Positions 1 through 7,936 of a stretch of DNA of 59,652 nt are shown in pieces. The number at the start of each line of letters is the position of its first letter. Within the stretch, counting starts at the first letter, position 1. This DNA comes from Treponema zioleckii (GTDB taxonomy: Bacteria > Spirochaetota > Spirochaetia > Treponematales > Treponemataceae). Where the stretch lies: contig NZ_JPUF01000015.1 of assembly GCF_014737315.1 (NCBI RefSeq), positions 1-59,652 of the forward strand, read 5' to 3'. The notes under the pieces are model-generated. The model saw only the letters and a program-made list of their open reading frames with translations, was not told where the DNA came from and searched no databases. Both the position numbers and the translations under genes were made by a program.

Positions 1-10
1 TTTTTTAGTT

Positions 11-1546
11 TTAGTTCTGCAAGAGCCCTTGCATAAGGTTTACCATCAGATAAATCTTTTTGTAAACTTCAACTGCCAGTTCCTGAATTGGATTTTCTGC
101 AAATCTGTCCAATTCCTTCCAGTTTGTAATCAGCTCTGGACGTGCTTTTTTGTAGTCTTCAACAAGGTCTTTCGTGCCTTTTGCAAACACAATTAAGTTT
201 TTTGTGCTGTTTACGACGAATTCCTTTGCGATGGAGTTACAGTCGCGGAGCGTTGTCTTGATGATGTTTGCGGCTTCTTTGTCCCTGTCGGAGCGCGGAA
301 GCAAGGTTTTTAGCTTTGTTCCGTACTCACCGCCTTCTTCAGAAAGTTTTCCGTCAAAAGTTGTGATTTTGTCTGAGTTTTCAAGAAGCGTATGGAAAGC
401 TTCGCTCATCGCCTTTGAAAGCGGAGAAGCACCCCATTTGCCGCGGATAAGAACCAAGTCTGCATAGTCGCGAACGTCGCGTTTTACGTATTCCAAAAGG
501 AACGCCTTCATGTAATTCAAGGCTTTTGTATACTCAAAACGGCCAAGATTCTTTTTTACGAAAATTGCTGATTTTGCATCAGTGTAATATTTGAGTGCCG
601 TGATTGCGCTCGTGTTAAAAATCTGTGTCGCAATGCTGTCAATCTTCGAATCTTTTTGCTCTGCTTCGAGCTTTCGGATTGTGTTTGTTGCTTCGAGACG
701 GATTTTTTCGATGTAAGTCTCTACGATTTGCTCACGTTTTTCTTCGACAGAAACAAAATACGTCGGGTCTTTTGTGGTGAGCTGGATAATCATCTCAAAG
801 ACGTTTGCCGAACGCATCTGTTCGAGTTTGTTCATAAGCTTGTTCCAAACGGCAGGCTTGATTGGCTCAACGCCCTTTATCGCCTTGAACATGCCCATCA
901 TATCGCTCCAGTCTTTGTTGAGCGGCATTGCCCACGTAATTGCAAGGAAGTCTTTTAAGTCGTCGGCAATGTAAGATGCGTCTATCGGGTTGAATTTCAT
1001 TGTTTTGTTGAATTCTCGTTCTTTTAACGACGAATCGAATTTTTTGAGCATAAAATAAAAGTCAAAAAGACAGAATGCCCTAAAACTCATCAACTTTGAA
1101 TAAATATCATCGATTTCGCGGATTTTGTCTTGAGAAAAATCGCTCGACAACGTATCAAGGTTTGATTTTACCTTCTGTTTGAGTTTGTCGAATTCCATTG
1201 AGGCAGAAATTGTTTTGATTGATTCTTCTGAAAGTTCATCAACAATCTTTTTTTGCTCCTCAGAAAGCGAATAGTCAACTACAAGTGTTTTGAACGCATT
1301 CGGATTCTGCTGATTTTGGAACATAAGCTGCGTTGGAGAAATCAGTTTGTAAATCTCAAAGAAAAATTTTCCGAGCTGTGGTAAAATCTGGTCGGAACCT
1401 GCTTTGTAAAATTTATATTTTGTTTTAGAAAGCGTTTTGGCTATTGCTTTAAGCTTGCGTTTTTTCTCGGCTTCTGGGTCATTTTTATGAAAAAACGAGC
1501 CGAACAATTTTTGAAATATATTTTCACCCGATTGATTATTAGACAT
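11..1546 (-). CDS. DUF5312-like spirochaete protein of unknown function
   Basis: A 511-residue soluble, mostly helical and highly charged protein with no signal peptide or membrane segment. The N-terminus has a Lys-rich stretch near residues 24-46. Overall it resembles the DUF5312-type proteins I know only from spirochaetes, so the role is unknown; that match is from memory. The gene is complete, its stop lying a few bases from the window edge. The start is preceded by TTGACA-17 nt-CATATT and then only 6 nt before ATG, with no ribosome-binding site, so the mRNA is probably leaderless. It is divergent from lepB, with a hairpin repeat in the gap. Confidence 0.75.
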   Translation of the reverse strand: MSNNQSGENIFQKLFGSFFHKNDPEAEKKRKLKAIAKTLSKTKYKFYKAGSDQILPQLGKFFFEIYKLISPTQLMFQNQQNPNAFKTLVVDYSLSEEQKKIVDELSEESIKTISASMEFDKLKQKVKSNLDTLSSDFSQDKIREIDDIYSKLMSFRAFCLFDFYFMLKKFDSSLKEREFNKTMKFNPIDASYIADDLKDFLAITWAMPLNKDWSDMMGMFKAIKGVEPIKPAVWNKLMNKLEQMRSANVFEMIIQLTTKDPTYFVSVEEKREQIVETYIEKIRLEATNTIRKLEAEQKDSKIDSIATQIFNTSAITALKYYTDAKSAIFVKKNLGRFEYTKALNYMKAFLLEYVKRDVRDYADLVLIRGKWGASPLSKAMSEAFHTLLENSDKITTFDGKLSEEGGEYGTKLKTLLPRSDRDKEAANIIKTTLRDCNSIAKEFVVNSTKNLIVFAKGTKDLVEDYKKARPELITNWKELDRFAENPIQELAVEVYKKIYLMVNLMQGLLQN

Positions 1547-1552
1547 TCTTTA

Positions 1553-1581
1553 AATATGCAAAATTATGCCCGTTATGTCAA
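1553..1581 (-). promoter_or_regulatory. Sigma70-type promoter of the DUF5312-like gene, leaderless geometry
   Basis: Read on the minus strand, a perfect TTGACA (1581-1576) is followed by a 17-nt spacer and CATATT (1558-1553). The ATG begins 6 nt after the -10 box, which puts the expected transcription start at or beside the A of ATG. No Shine-Dalgarno sequence is present. Confidence 0.6.
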
Positions 1582-1587
1582 TCAATG

Positions 1588-1826
1588 GGAACGCTGCAAG
1601 TTGGTTTTACGGATGTAAGTTGACTTGTGCGTTCCCCGCGAGTTTCTGACGAAACTCGCGCTCTGGTGGGGGCAGTTTGCATGTGCTCACGAAACGCGGC
1701 GACAAGCAGGGCCGCGTTTCGTGGGTTTTGCTTTATTGCTCACGCGCCGCTCGCAAGGTTTTTTGCGGTAGTGCAGACAATTTTTTTACGCTGGCACGTT
1801 TGCAATGCAGAAAAACTTCACTTGTA
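1588..1826. repeat. GACAAGCA hairpin repeat, copy A
   Basis: Fills most of the 316-bp divergent gap between the DUF5312-like gene and lepB. Three stems are visible. The first is GGGAACGC (1588-1595) with GCGTTCCC (1629-1636). The second is CGCGAGTTTC (1637-1646) with GAAACTCGCG (1651-1660), loop TGAC. The third is CACGAAACGCGG (1688-1699) with CCGCGTTTCGTG (1712-1723), enclosing CGACAAGCAGGG. Copies at 43.0 and 46.0 kb share the loop and the CTCGCGCTCTGG core but have different third-stem sequences. The tail holds CGGTAGTGCAGACAATTTTT, also found near 56.5 and 57.7 kb. Short ORFs across it are not conserved between copies. Confidence 0.8.
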
Positions 1827-1862
1827 GAAAAAATCCTTACTTCGCTTTAATATTCTATAATA

Positions 1863-2402
1863 ATGGAAGTGAACAATTTTAATTCGGTGGACAAAAAAAC
1901 TCTAAAAAAATATTCGGCTTATATTCTGATTACTTGCGTGGGAATCTTTTTGGGCGTGATTCTCAAACTTTTTGTAATCGACATCCTGCACGTTTCTGGA
2001 AAATCCATGCAGCCTTCGATTGAAGACGGAGAAGTGATTTTGGTTAACAAGCTTGCTTACGGACTTAATAAACCTTACGGCGAAAAATCTTTTTTTAATT
2101 GGAGCGAACCTAAAGTCGGTGACGTGGTTATTTATCTTTACGACAACAAAATCGTTGTAAAACGCTGCGTAGCCACGGAAGGCACTTTGCTAGAATATTC
2201 GGATAATCCGTTATATACTCTAAAAATCGGCGAAAAAGAAATTTCTCTTACGGCTGAGCAGTATGACAATTTAAAATCTTCACCGAAAGTTCCAGACGGC
2301 TATATTCTTGCGGTCGGAGACAATTACAGGGAATCAATTGATTCAAGAAATTATGGTTTTGTTTCAGTTCGCAACATTCTCGGAAAAGTTTTATGCAAAT
2401 AA
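1863..2402 (+). CDS. lepB: Signal peptidase I
   Basis: Cleaves signal peptides from secreted proteins at the outer face of the inner membrane. The 179-residue protein has one membrane segment (about residues 20-42) followed by the SGKSMQPS motif with the likely nucleophile Ser48, and the VVKRCVA motif with the likely general base Lys100. GDNYRESIDSRNYG near the C-terminus is the conserved box E. Length suits a minimal one-anchor LepB. It overlaps the next gene (PBP) by 10 nt, so the two are probably co-transcribed. A TATTCT box ends 6 nt before ATG and there is no ribosome-binding site, suggesting a leaderless mRNA. Confidence 0.93.
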   Translation: MEVNNFNSVDKKTLKKYSAYILITCVGIFLGVILKLFVIDILHVSGKSMQPSIEDGEVILVNKLAYGLNKPYGEKSFFNWSEPKVGDVVIYLYDNKIVVKRCVATEGTLLEYSDNPLYTLKIGEKEISLTAEQYDNLKSSPKVPDGYILAVGDNYRESIDSRNYGFVSVRNILGKVLCK

Positions 2403-4273
2403 ATAATTATCTTAAAAAAGTACCGACAATCGTCATTTGTGTTTTGACCGTAATTTTTGCGGGCATTGTCATTTTTCATTACGGAATGTATGCCTTTTCC
2501 AAAAAAGAAACTTCCACGGTGGCCTATTCAGAAAATCTGATCCGCGGTTCAATTCTTGACCGGAACGGAAAAGCACTTGCGGTTTCTACGAATTTCTATC
2601 AGTTCGGAGTTACGCCTTCCGCAATCAAAGACGTTCAGGAATTTTCTAATTTGATTGCTCCGGTAATCGGCGAAATGCCGCAGATTATAAGTCAGCTGAT
2701 TTTTTCTAACAAAAAGTCAAGTTTTTTGTACATCAAAAAGAAGATTGACCAAAGCGTTTATGATGAATTAAAAACTTTGTGCAACACGAAAGGGTTCGGA
2801 AATGCCGTTCGTTTTGACAGAATTCCCGGACGAATTTATCCTGAGAACAATCTCGCATCTCAGCTGATTGGCTTTACGGATTACGACGGAAAAGGCTCCG
2901 AAGGAATCGAATATTCAATGAATGACATTCTTATGCCTCTTCCGAACGGAACTGATGAAGAACTCCGCGGAAAAAATATTTACCTTACAATCGACGCGAA
3001 TTTGCAGTACAAACTTGAAAAAATCGCACAGGATGCCCTTACAAAAACCGGCGGAGAAGCGTTGATGCTGGTTGCCGCCGAAGCAAAAACGGGCGAAATT
3101 CTTTCGTACATCAGTCTGCCGTCTGCCGATTTGAATGATTTTGGAAACGTTTCTCAGGAAGCTTTGCGAAGCCGCCCTGTTTCCGAAGGATACGAGCCAG
3201 GCTCTGTTTTTAAGATTTTTTCGGTGGCGGCTTTCCTTGACACGAATGCAATTTCCAAAACCGACATATTCACTTGCGACGGCGTTTATGAGCGGCGCAC
3301 GAGCAGCGGCGAAGTTGTAAAAATCACTTGCTTGAACAACGATGGTCCTCAGACGGCGCGCGAAGCCCTTCAGCATTCTTGTAACGATGCTTTGGCGCAG
3401 ATGAGTGACAGAATTGATTCTGACGTTTTCTTAAAGAAAATTCGGTCTTTTGGCTTTGGCGAAAAAACAGGAATAGAGCTTTCTGGCGAAACGACCGGAC
3501 TTGTGCGCAATACGAGCGACCGTTTGTGGTCTGCGCGTTCAAAGCCGACCATTGCAATCGGGCAGGAAATTCAGGTGAGCGCAATGCAGATGGTTCAGGC
3601 CGCAACCGCGATTGCGAACGGCGGTGTGCCTGTAAAACTCACCTTAATCGATAAAATCACCGACAGCAACGGCAAAGAAGATTTTGTTCACAAGCCGATT
3701 TACAAAGACCGCGTGTTAAAAGAATCCACGGCAACTTATCTTCTTAGCTGCATGGAATCTGTAACTGAAAGCGGAACAGGACGCAAGGCGACCATTGGCG
3801 ACATTTCCATCGGAACAAAAACCGGAACCGCCCAAATGGCCGACCACATTCACGGCGGATATAGCAAGACCGACTACATTTCAAACTGTATCGCAGTTTT
3901 TCCTGTAGAAGCCCCAGAAATCATTCTGTACATCGTCATTGAAAAAGCAAAAGGCGAGCAGTATGCCGGACGAATCGTAGCTCCTGTAATCAAAGAGGCT
4001 GCCAACGTAATCATTGATTATCTCGGAATGAGCCGAAAGAGCGCTTCGAGCCTTGTTCATTCTGGCGTAATTTCGATTTCTGGAGACGCACCTGTAGTCA
4101 TAAAAGACACCGTACCGAATTTTGTGGGAATGTCTTCCCGCCAGATTCTTCCTTTGACAGACCGAACGGATTTGCGCGTAAAAGTTAACGGATACGGCTG
4201 GGTAACCGAGCAAAAACCAGCCCCAGGAACACCTGTAACGGAGAATATGGAAATTGAACTCTATTTGGAATAA
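2393..4273 (+). CDS. Penicillin-binding protein (FtsI/PBP2-type transpeptidase) with PASTA domain
   Basis: A 626-residue class B transpeptidase that cross-links peptidoglycan at the outer face of the inner membrane. An N-terminal anchor (about residues 12-33) is followed by a dimerisation domain beginning RGSILDRNGKALA. The catalytic motifs are SVFK (Ser271-Lys274), SCN (Ser329-Asn331) and KTG (Lys476-Gly478). Residues from about 565 form one PASTA domain (VPNFVGMSSRQIL...). One PASTA and position behind lepB fit an FtsI-like septal enzyme, but no division-cluster neighbours are present, so an elongation role is possible. Confidence 0.92.
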   Translation: MQINNYLKKVPTIVICVLTVIFAGIVIFHYGMYAFSKKETSTVAYSENLIRGSILDRNGKALAVSTNFYQFGVTPSAIKDVQEFSNLIAPVIGEMPQIISQLIFSNKKSSFLYIKKKIDQSVYDELKTLCNTKGFGNAVRFDRIPGRIYPENNLASQLIGFTDYDGKGSEGIEYSMNDILMPLPNGTDEELRGKNIYLTIDANLQYKLEKIAQDALTKTGGEALMLVAAEAKTGEILSYISLPSADLNDFGNVSQEALRSRPVSEGYEPGSVFKIFSVAAFLDTNAISKTDIFTCDGVYERRTSSGEVVKITCLNNDGPQTAREALQHSCNDALAQMSDRIDSDVFLKKIRSFGFGEKTGIELSGETTGLVRNTSDRLWSARSKPTIAIGQEIQVSAMQMVQAATAIANGGVPVKLTLIDKITDSNGKEDFVHKPIYKDRVLKESTATYLLSCMESVTESGTGRKATIGDISIGTKTGTAQMADHIHGGYSKTDYISNCIAVFPVEAPEIILYIVIEKAKGEQYAGRIVAPVIKEAANVIIDYLGMSRKSASSLVHSGVISISGDAPVVIKDTVPNFVGMSSRQILPLTDRTDLRVKVNGYGWVTEQKPAPGTPVTENMEIELYLE

Positions 4274-6128
4274 AAATATTTCGCTTTTTAAAAAAAGATT
4301 CCCGCTTCTGGCAGAAACGCTTTTGAAAAATCATTTTGCGGAGAATCCTGATGAAATTCCGGAAGATTTTCTGGCGCCACTTGAGATTCTTCCGTCAAAA
4401 ACGGGCGTGCTTACTGCCCGCGAAAACGGAAAATATCTTCATTCGTTTTACAATCCTCTTCGCGAGGCTGAGCAGACTGCCGAGAGCGCAAAAAAAGGCG
4501 ACGGCGCAAAATCTAACAAAACGATTATTTCGGCTGCATTTTTGGGCTTTGGCTTTGGCTATGCCGCCTTGCAGTACGACAAAAAAAAATCCGAACGACA
4601 CGGTGATTCTCGTTGAGCCTGATTTTCGCTATTTTTTTACGGCACTTTCAGTTTGCGACTGGAGCGAACTTTTTGCCCTAAAAAATTTTATTGTCGCAGT
4701 TCAGACCGGAGCGGACGTGGTTGTTTCGCTAATTGAAAAAGCCGGCGGATTTGACCATTGCGCAATCGTCGCGAACCCTGCCCACATGCAGCATGCCACG
4801 GAATATTTTACCGCGCTTTCGAGTCAGATTTCCCGCAACAAGCAAAAAGACAAAATCAACTCTGCCACGCAGGAGCGCTTTTCAAAACTTTGGCTCAGGA
4901 ACGTTTGCCGGAACCTTGAAAAATTCGCCACTTTTGACGGCGTGAACCGATACGAAAAAAAATGCCCGAAGAATTTGCCATTTTTAATCCTTGCGGCAGG
5001 GCCAACATTGCAGGACGTGCTTCCGCACCTTAACGAACTCAAAAAAAAATGCGTCATCGTTGCGGTGGACACGGCTTTGCGGGCTTGCCTTCGACTTGGC
5101 TTTGAGCCGGATTTTATTCTGCTTGCCGACCCTCAATATTACGCGTACATGCACATTGCGGGGCTTTCCGCGCCTTCTAGCGTGCTCATAACCGAATCTG
5201 CGGCTTATCCCGCGGTCTATCGCTTTGATTGCAAGGAAATCATCGTGTGCTCTTCGATGTTCCCGCTCGGAAAATTTTTTGAAGAAAAACTCGGAAAAAA
5301 AGGCGAATTGAGTTCTGGAGGCTCCGTTTCCACAGCTGCGTGGGATTTTGCACGCCTTTGCGGGGCAAACGAAATTTATTGCGCCGGACTCGATTTGGGC
5401 TTTCCAGACTTCCAGACTCACATCCGTGGCTCAACCTTCGAAGAAAAAATCCATACTGCATCGACAAGGCTCGTTCCCGCAGAAAAATCTGGAGTCTCCG
5501 CACTTTTTGGCGCAAACATGATTTACGAAAAAAATTACGCAGGCGAACCGATTCTTACCGACAACCGCATGAAAATGTTCGCATGGTGGTTCGAAAGCAA
5601 GTGCACCGAAAATTCGAGCATAAAATCCTATTCACTTTCTCAAAAATCCCTAAAAATTCCGGGATTCAGCGTCTGTCAAATAGAAGATTTTATAAAAAAA
5701 TCGGATGTGATTTTAGAAAAAGATGAATTCATGAAGTGCATCTTCCACGGCGCACCTTCGCAGAGCGAACTTTCAGAACGGAAAAAATCTTTGCCTGCAT
5801 AAAAAATGACTTACTTTTAGGGTTTGATTCTTTGTATGAATTTGCCAAAAAAGGAATTCGCGTTGCGGACAACGGAATTTCTGACAACAAAAAAAATCCG
5901 ATAAAATATCTTTCCGAGCTTGAGTCAATCGACAGTCAGATAAAAAATTCTCGCTTTAAAGATATCGCCTCTTTGGTTTTTCCTACGGAACGAAAACTCA
6001 ACGACATTTTTGCCGAGTCACGGCTCAGTCAAGATGAAATTTTGATGAATTTTCAGAAATCAAAAATTATTTACAAGCAAATCATCGAAGGTATAAAACT
6101 TTACCGTGCTGAACTTTGCTTTTCGTAA
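4254..6128 (+). pseudogene. DUF115 (MptE-like) family gene interrupted by two homopolymer frameshifts
   Basis: One coding sequence spread over three frame segments. Segment 1 runs from a TTG start at 4254, behind GGAGA at 4240, to the A9 tract at 4581-4589. Continuity returns in the next frame if one A is removed (QYDKKNPNDTVILVEPDF). Segment 2 runs to the A6 tract at 5782-5787. Adding one A continues it into segment 3 (SERKKIFACIKNDLLLGF), which ends at 6128. The middle part has the DUF115 hallmarks FLILAAGPTLQDVLPHL, VDTALRACLRLGFEPDF and AGLDLGFPD. Relatives include motility accessory factors that glycosylate flagellin; that role is inferred. The breaks could be sequencing error, decay, or phase-variable tracts. 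It overlaps the PBP stop. Confidence 0.7.
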
Positions 6129-6184
6129 AATTTAAAAGAATTTTTGAATTTAATTCTAAAGAATTTTTACTGCCTACCGAAATT

Positions 6185-6399
6185 TATAATGTACCGAGCA
6201 ATGCAGGGCATTTTCATTTTGAAAGAGGGTCTGTGAAGTTTTCAGAATGAAATGTTATCCAGATGCCTTGCATTGTAAAAAGTATGTAATCAAGCGGTGG
6301 GTGTAGCTGTGAAATGCATCCGTTGCAAAAAATATTGCATATAAGCGGTTCTCCATGATTAAGATGAAAGGTGTGTAAGGCTTTTCATCTTTTTTTTTT
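6185..6399 (+). ncRNA. Candidate structured small RNA (about 200 nt) with promoter box and terminator
   Basis: This fills much of the 420-bp gap before the HD-GYP-like gene. A TATAAT lies at 6185-6190, giving a start near 6197. Stem 1 pairs CAATGCAGGGCAT (6199-6211) with ATGCCTTGCATTG (6263-6275). Inside it TTTCATTTTGAAA (6212-6224) pairs with 6239-6252. A third stem pairs GCGGTGGGTGTA (6294-6305) with TGCATCCGTTGC (6315-6326), all positions pairing if G-U is allowed. It ends at a clear intrinsic terminator (6363-6399). It does not look like 6S, SRP, tmRNA or RNase P RNA. It may be a free sRNA or the attenuating leader of the next gene. The -35 is weak. Confidence 0.55.
6363..6399 (+). terminator. 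Intrinsic terminator of the candidate RNA
   Basis: GATGAAAG (6363-6370) pairs with CTTTTCATC (6381-6389) across a 10-nt loop, followed by ten T residues. It lies about 150 nt upstream of the HD-GYP-like gene, so read-through could matter for that gene. Confidence 0.8.
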
Positions 6400-6547
6400 G
6401 CTCTTCTGTTTTTTGGTTGTATAATGATTTTGAGAGGGGCTGTAAAAAATCTCCAAAATCTAAAAAAGTCACATAAAATGACACTTTTCAGGGATTGTGG
6501 GTAAAAAATCACTGATTTTTGTCCGATAATTTAATTGGAGAATTATT

Positions 6548-7801
6548 ATGACTTCATTTAAGGTTGCAGAATTACAAGACGGAAAAATTTTTACGGATTC
6601 CCTTTTCCTTGACAGCAATTTTTTACTACTCGACAAAATTTGTCCTTTTACAAAAGAATTACGCTCTGCGTTGCTTGAATGGAAGTTTACAGAGGTATAT
6701 ACAGAAGGTTCTGCTGTCGTTCCGCTGGCAGAAAAAGCTCCTATTTCTAAAGAATTTGAAGATGTTGATCTCGATGAAGTAATTGATAACGGTAAGCCCG
6801 AAAAAAAACAACTTGACAATGCTGATATTCGAAATCTCCTTGCCGATGCTCTGAACGCGCTGCGCACGTCTCCTGAAAATCAAAAAATGGAAATCGTTCA
6901 GGAAGTATTTAAAGGTCTTCAGGACTATGCTTCGGTTGTGTACACTAGGTTTGTCACGCATAGGGTGCTCAGTCTTGCCCAAATTTCAGAAGTTATAGAG
7001 GATTTTTGCAAGATATCTTCAGAATTCCGCTCGTATCTTTTGAGAATCACGCCGCCTCTTTTTAAAAAGAGCGATAAGAATTTTATAATTGGTCATACGG
7101 TTCGTTCGCTTATTTATTCGATTGTAATTGGCCAGCAACTAAAAATGCCTAAAGATAAACTCGTGGAACTCGGAGTTGCGACCTTCCTGCATGAAATCGG
7201 TCAGATTCGTCTTCCTCCGCAGATTTATCTTACGGAGCGTCCGCTTTCTTCTAACGAAAAGAACATTCTTGCAACCCATACGATTCTTGGTTACAAGATT
7301 CTGAAAGATCACAACTTTCCGCTTGCGATTCAGCTTGGTGTTTTGCAGCACCACGAGCGCGAAAACGGAAAAGGTTATCCTCAGCGACTCTTTAGCGGAA
7401 ATATTTCGCTTTACGGAAAGATTATTTCTGTAGTTTGCTCTTTTGAGGCAATTACGGCTCCTCGCCACTATAAGGAAGCAAAATCAACTTATGAAGCTAT
7501 GATTGAAATGCTTCGTAACGCAGATAAGCAGTATGATGAAATCGTGATTAAGGCTCTCGTTCAGGCATTGTCCCTTTTCCCGATTGGCGCGTATGTTTTC
7601 CTTTCTAACGGAAAACTTGCTCAGGTTACTGATACGAATCAGAATGATCCACGAACTCCGTTCGTTCAAATTATTGGCGAAAAAAATGAGGTTGGAAATC
7701 CAAAAATAGTGCCAACCGACAATGAGCTTTTTAAAATTGCCCGTGTTTTGAGCAAAGAAGAAGTTGCTGATATTATGAATGCCTTAAAGAACAAGCAGTA
7801 A
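6548..7801 (+). CDS. HD-GYP-like domain protein, variant active site
   Basis: The 417-residue protein has an unrecognised N-terminal half (about 1-150) and a C-terminal HD-GYP-type domain. HD-GYP enzymes hydrolyse cyclic di-GMP in the cytoplasm. Visible ligands are His183 (GHTV), His215 in LHEIG, His244 (ATHTILG), His268-His269 (QHHE) and a GKGYP loop (residues 274-278). The canonical HDxGK is replaced by HEIGQ, so the metal Asp is Glu and the conserved Lys is Gln. Activity may be altered or the protein may only bind ligand. The start is supported by GGAG 8 nt upstream. A TATAAT at 6420-6425 is a possible promoter. It stands alone, convergent with the next gene. Confidence 0.8.
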   Translation: MTSFKVAELQDGKIFTDSLFLDSNFLLLDKICPFTKELRSALLEWKFTEVYTEGSAVVPLAEKAPISKEFEDVDLDEVIDNGKPEKKQLDNADIRNLLADALNALRTSPENQKMEIVQEVFKGLQDYASVVYTRFVTHRVLSLAQISEVIEDFCKISSEFRSYLLRITPPLFKKSDKNFIIGHTVRSLIYSIVIGQQLKMPKDKLVELGVATFLHEIGQIRLPPQIYLTERPLSSNEKNILATHTILGYKILKDHNFPLAIQLGVLQHHERENGKGYPQRLFSGNISLYGKIISVVCSFEAITAPRHYKEAKSTYEAMIEMLRNADKQYDEIVIKALVQALSLFPIGAYVFLSNGKLAQVTDTNQNDPRTPFVQIIGEKNEVGNPKIVPTDNELFKIARVLSKEEVADIMNALKNKQ

Positions 7802-7936
7802 ATTTGTTCCGCAGAGGCTTTTTTGCATTGTTATGAGAGTTGCTTGCCGGGCGGTAGCGAAGGGGCAGCATGAAATTACTGTGCTCAAATCTCATGACGA
7901 AAACTCAAAATTCGGCCCTCTATTTTTTGAGATTTT

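Noticed and set aside
1627-1827. 66-residue ORF in the gap before lepB, with similar short ORFs at 43002-43196 and 46043-46276
   Set aside because: All lie in copies of the same hairpin repeat, and their translations agree only over a few residues with frames not kept. They are artefacts of the repeat.
6247-6306. 19-codon ORF MKCYPDALHCKKYVIKRWV inside the candidate RNA
   Set aside because: No ribosome-binding site, and the bases are accounted for by paired stems.
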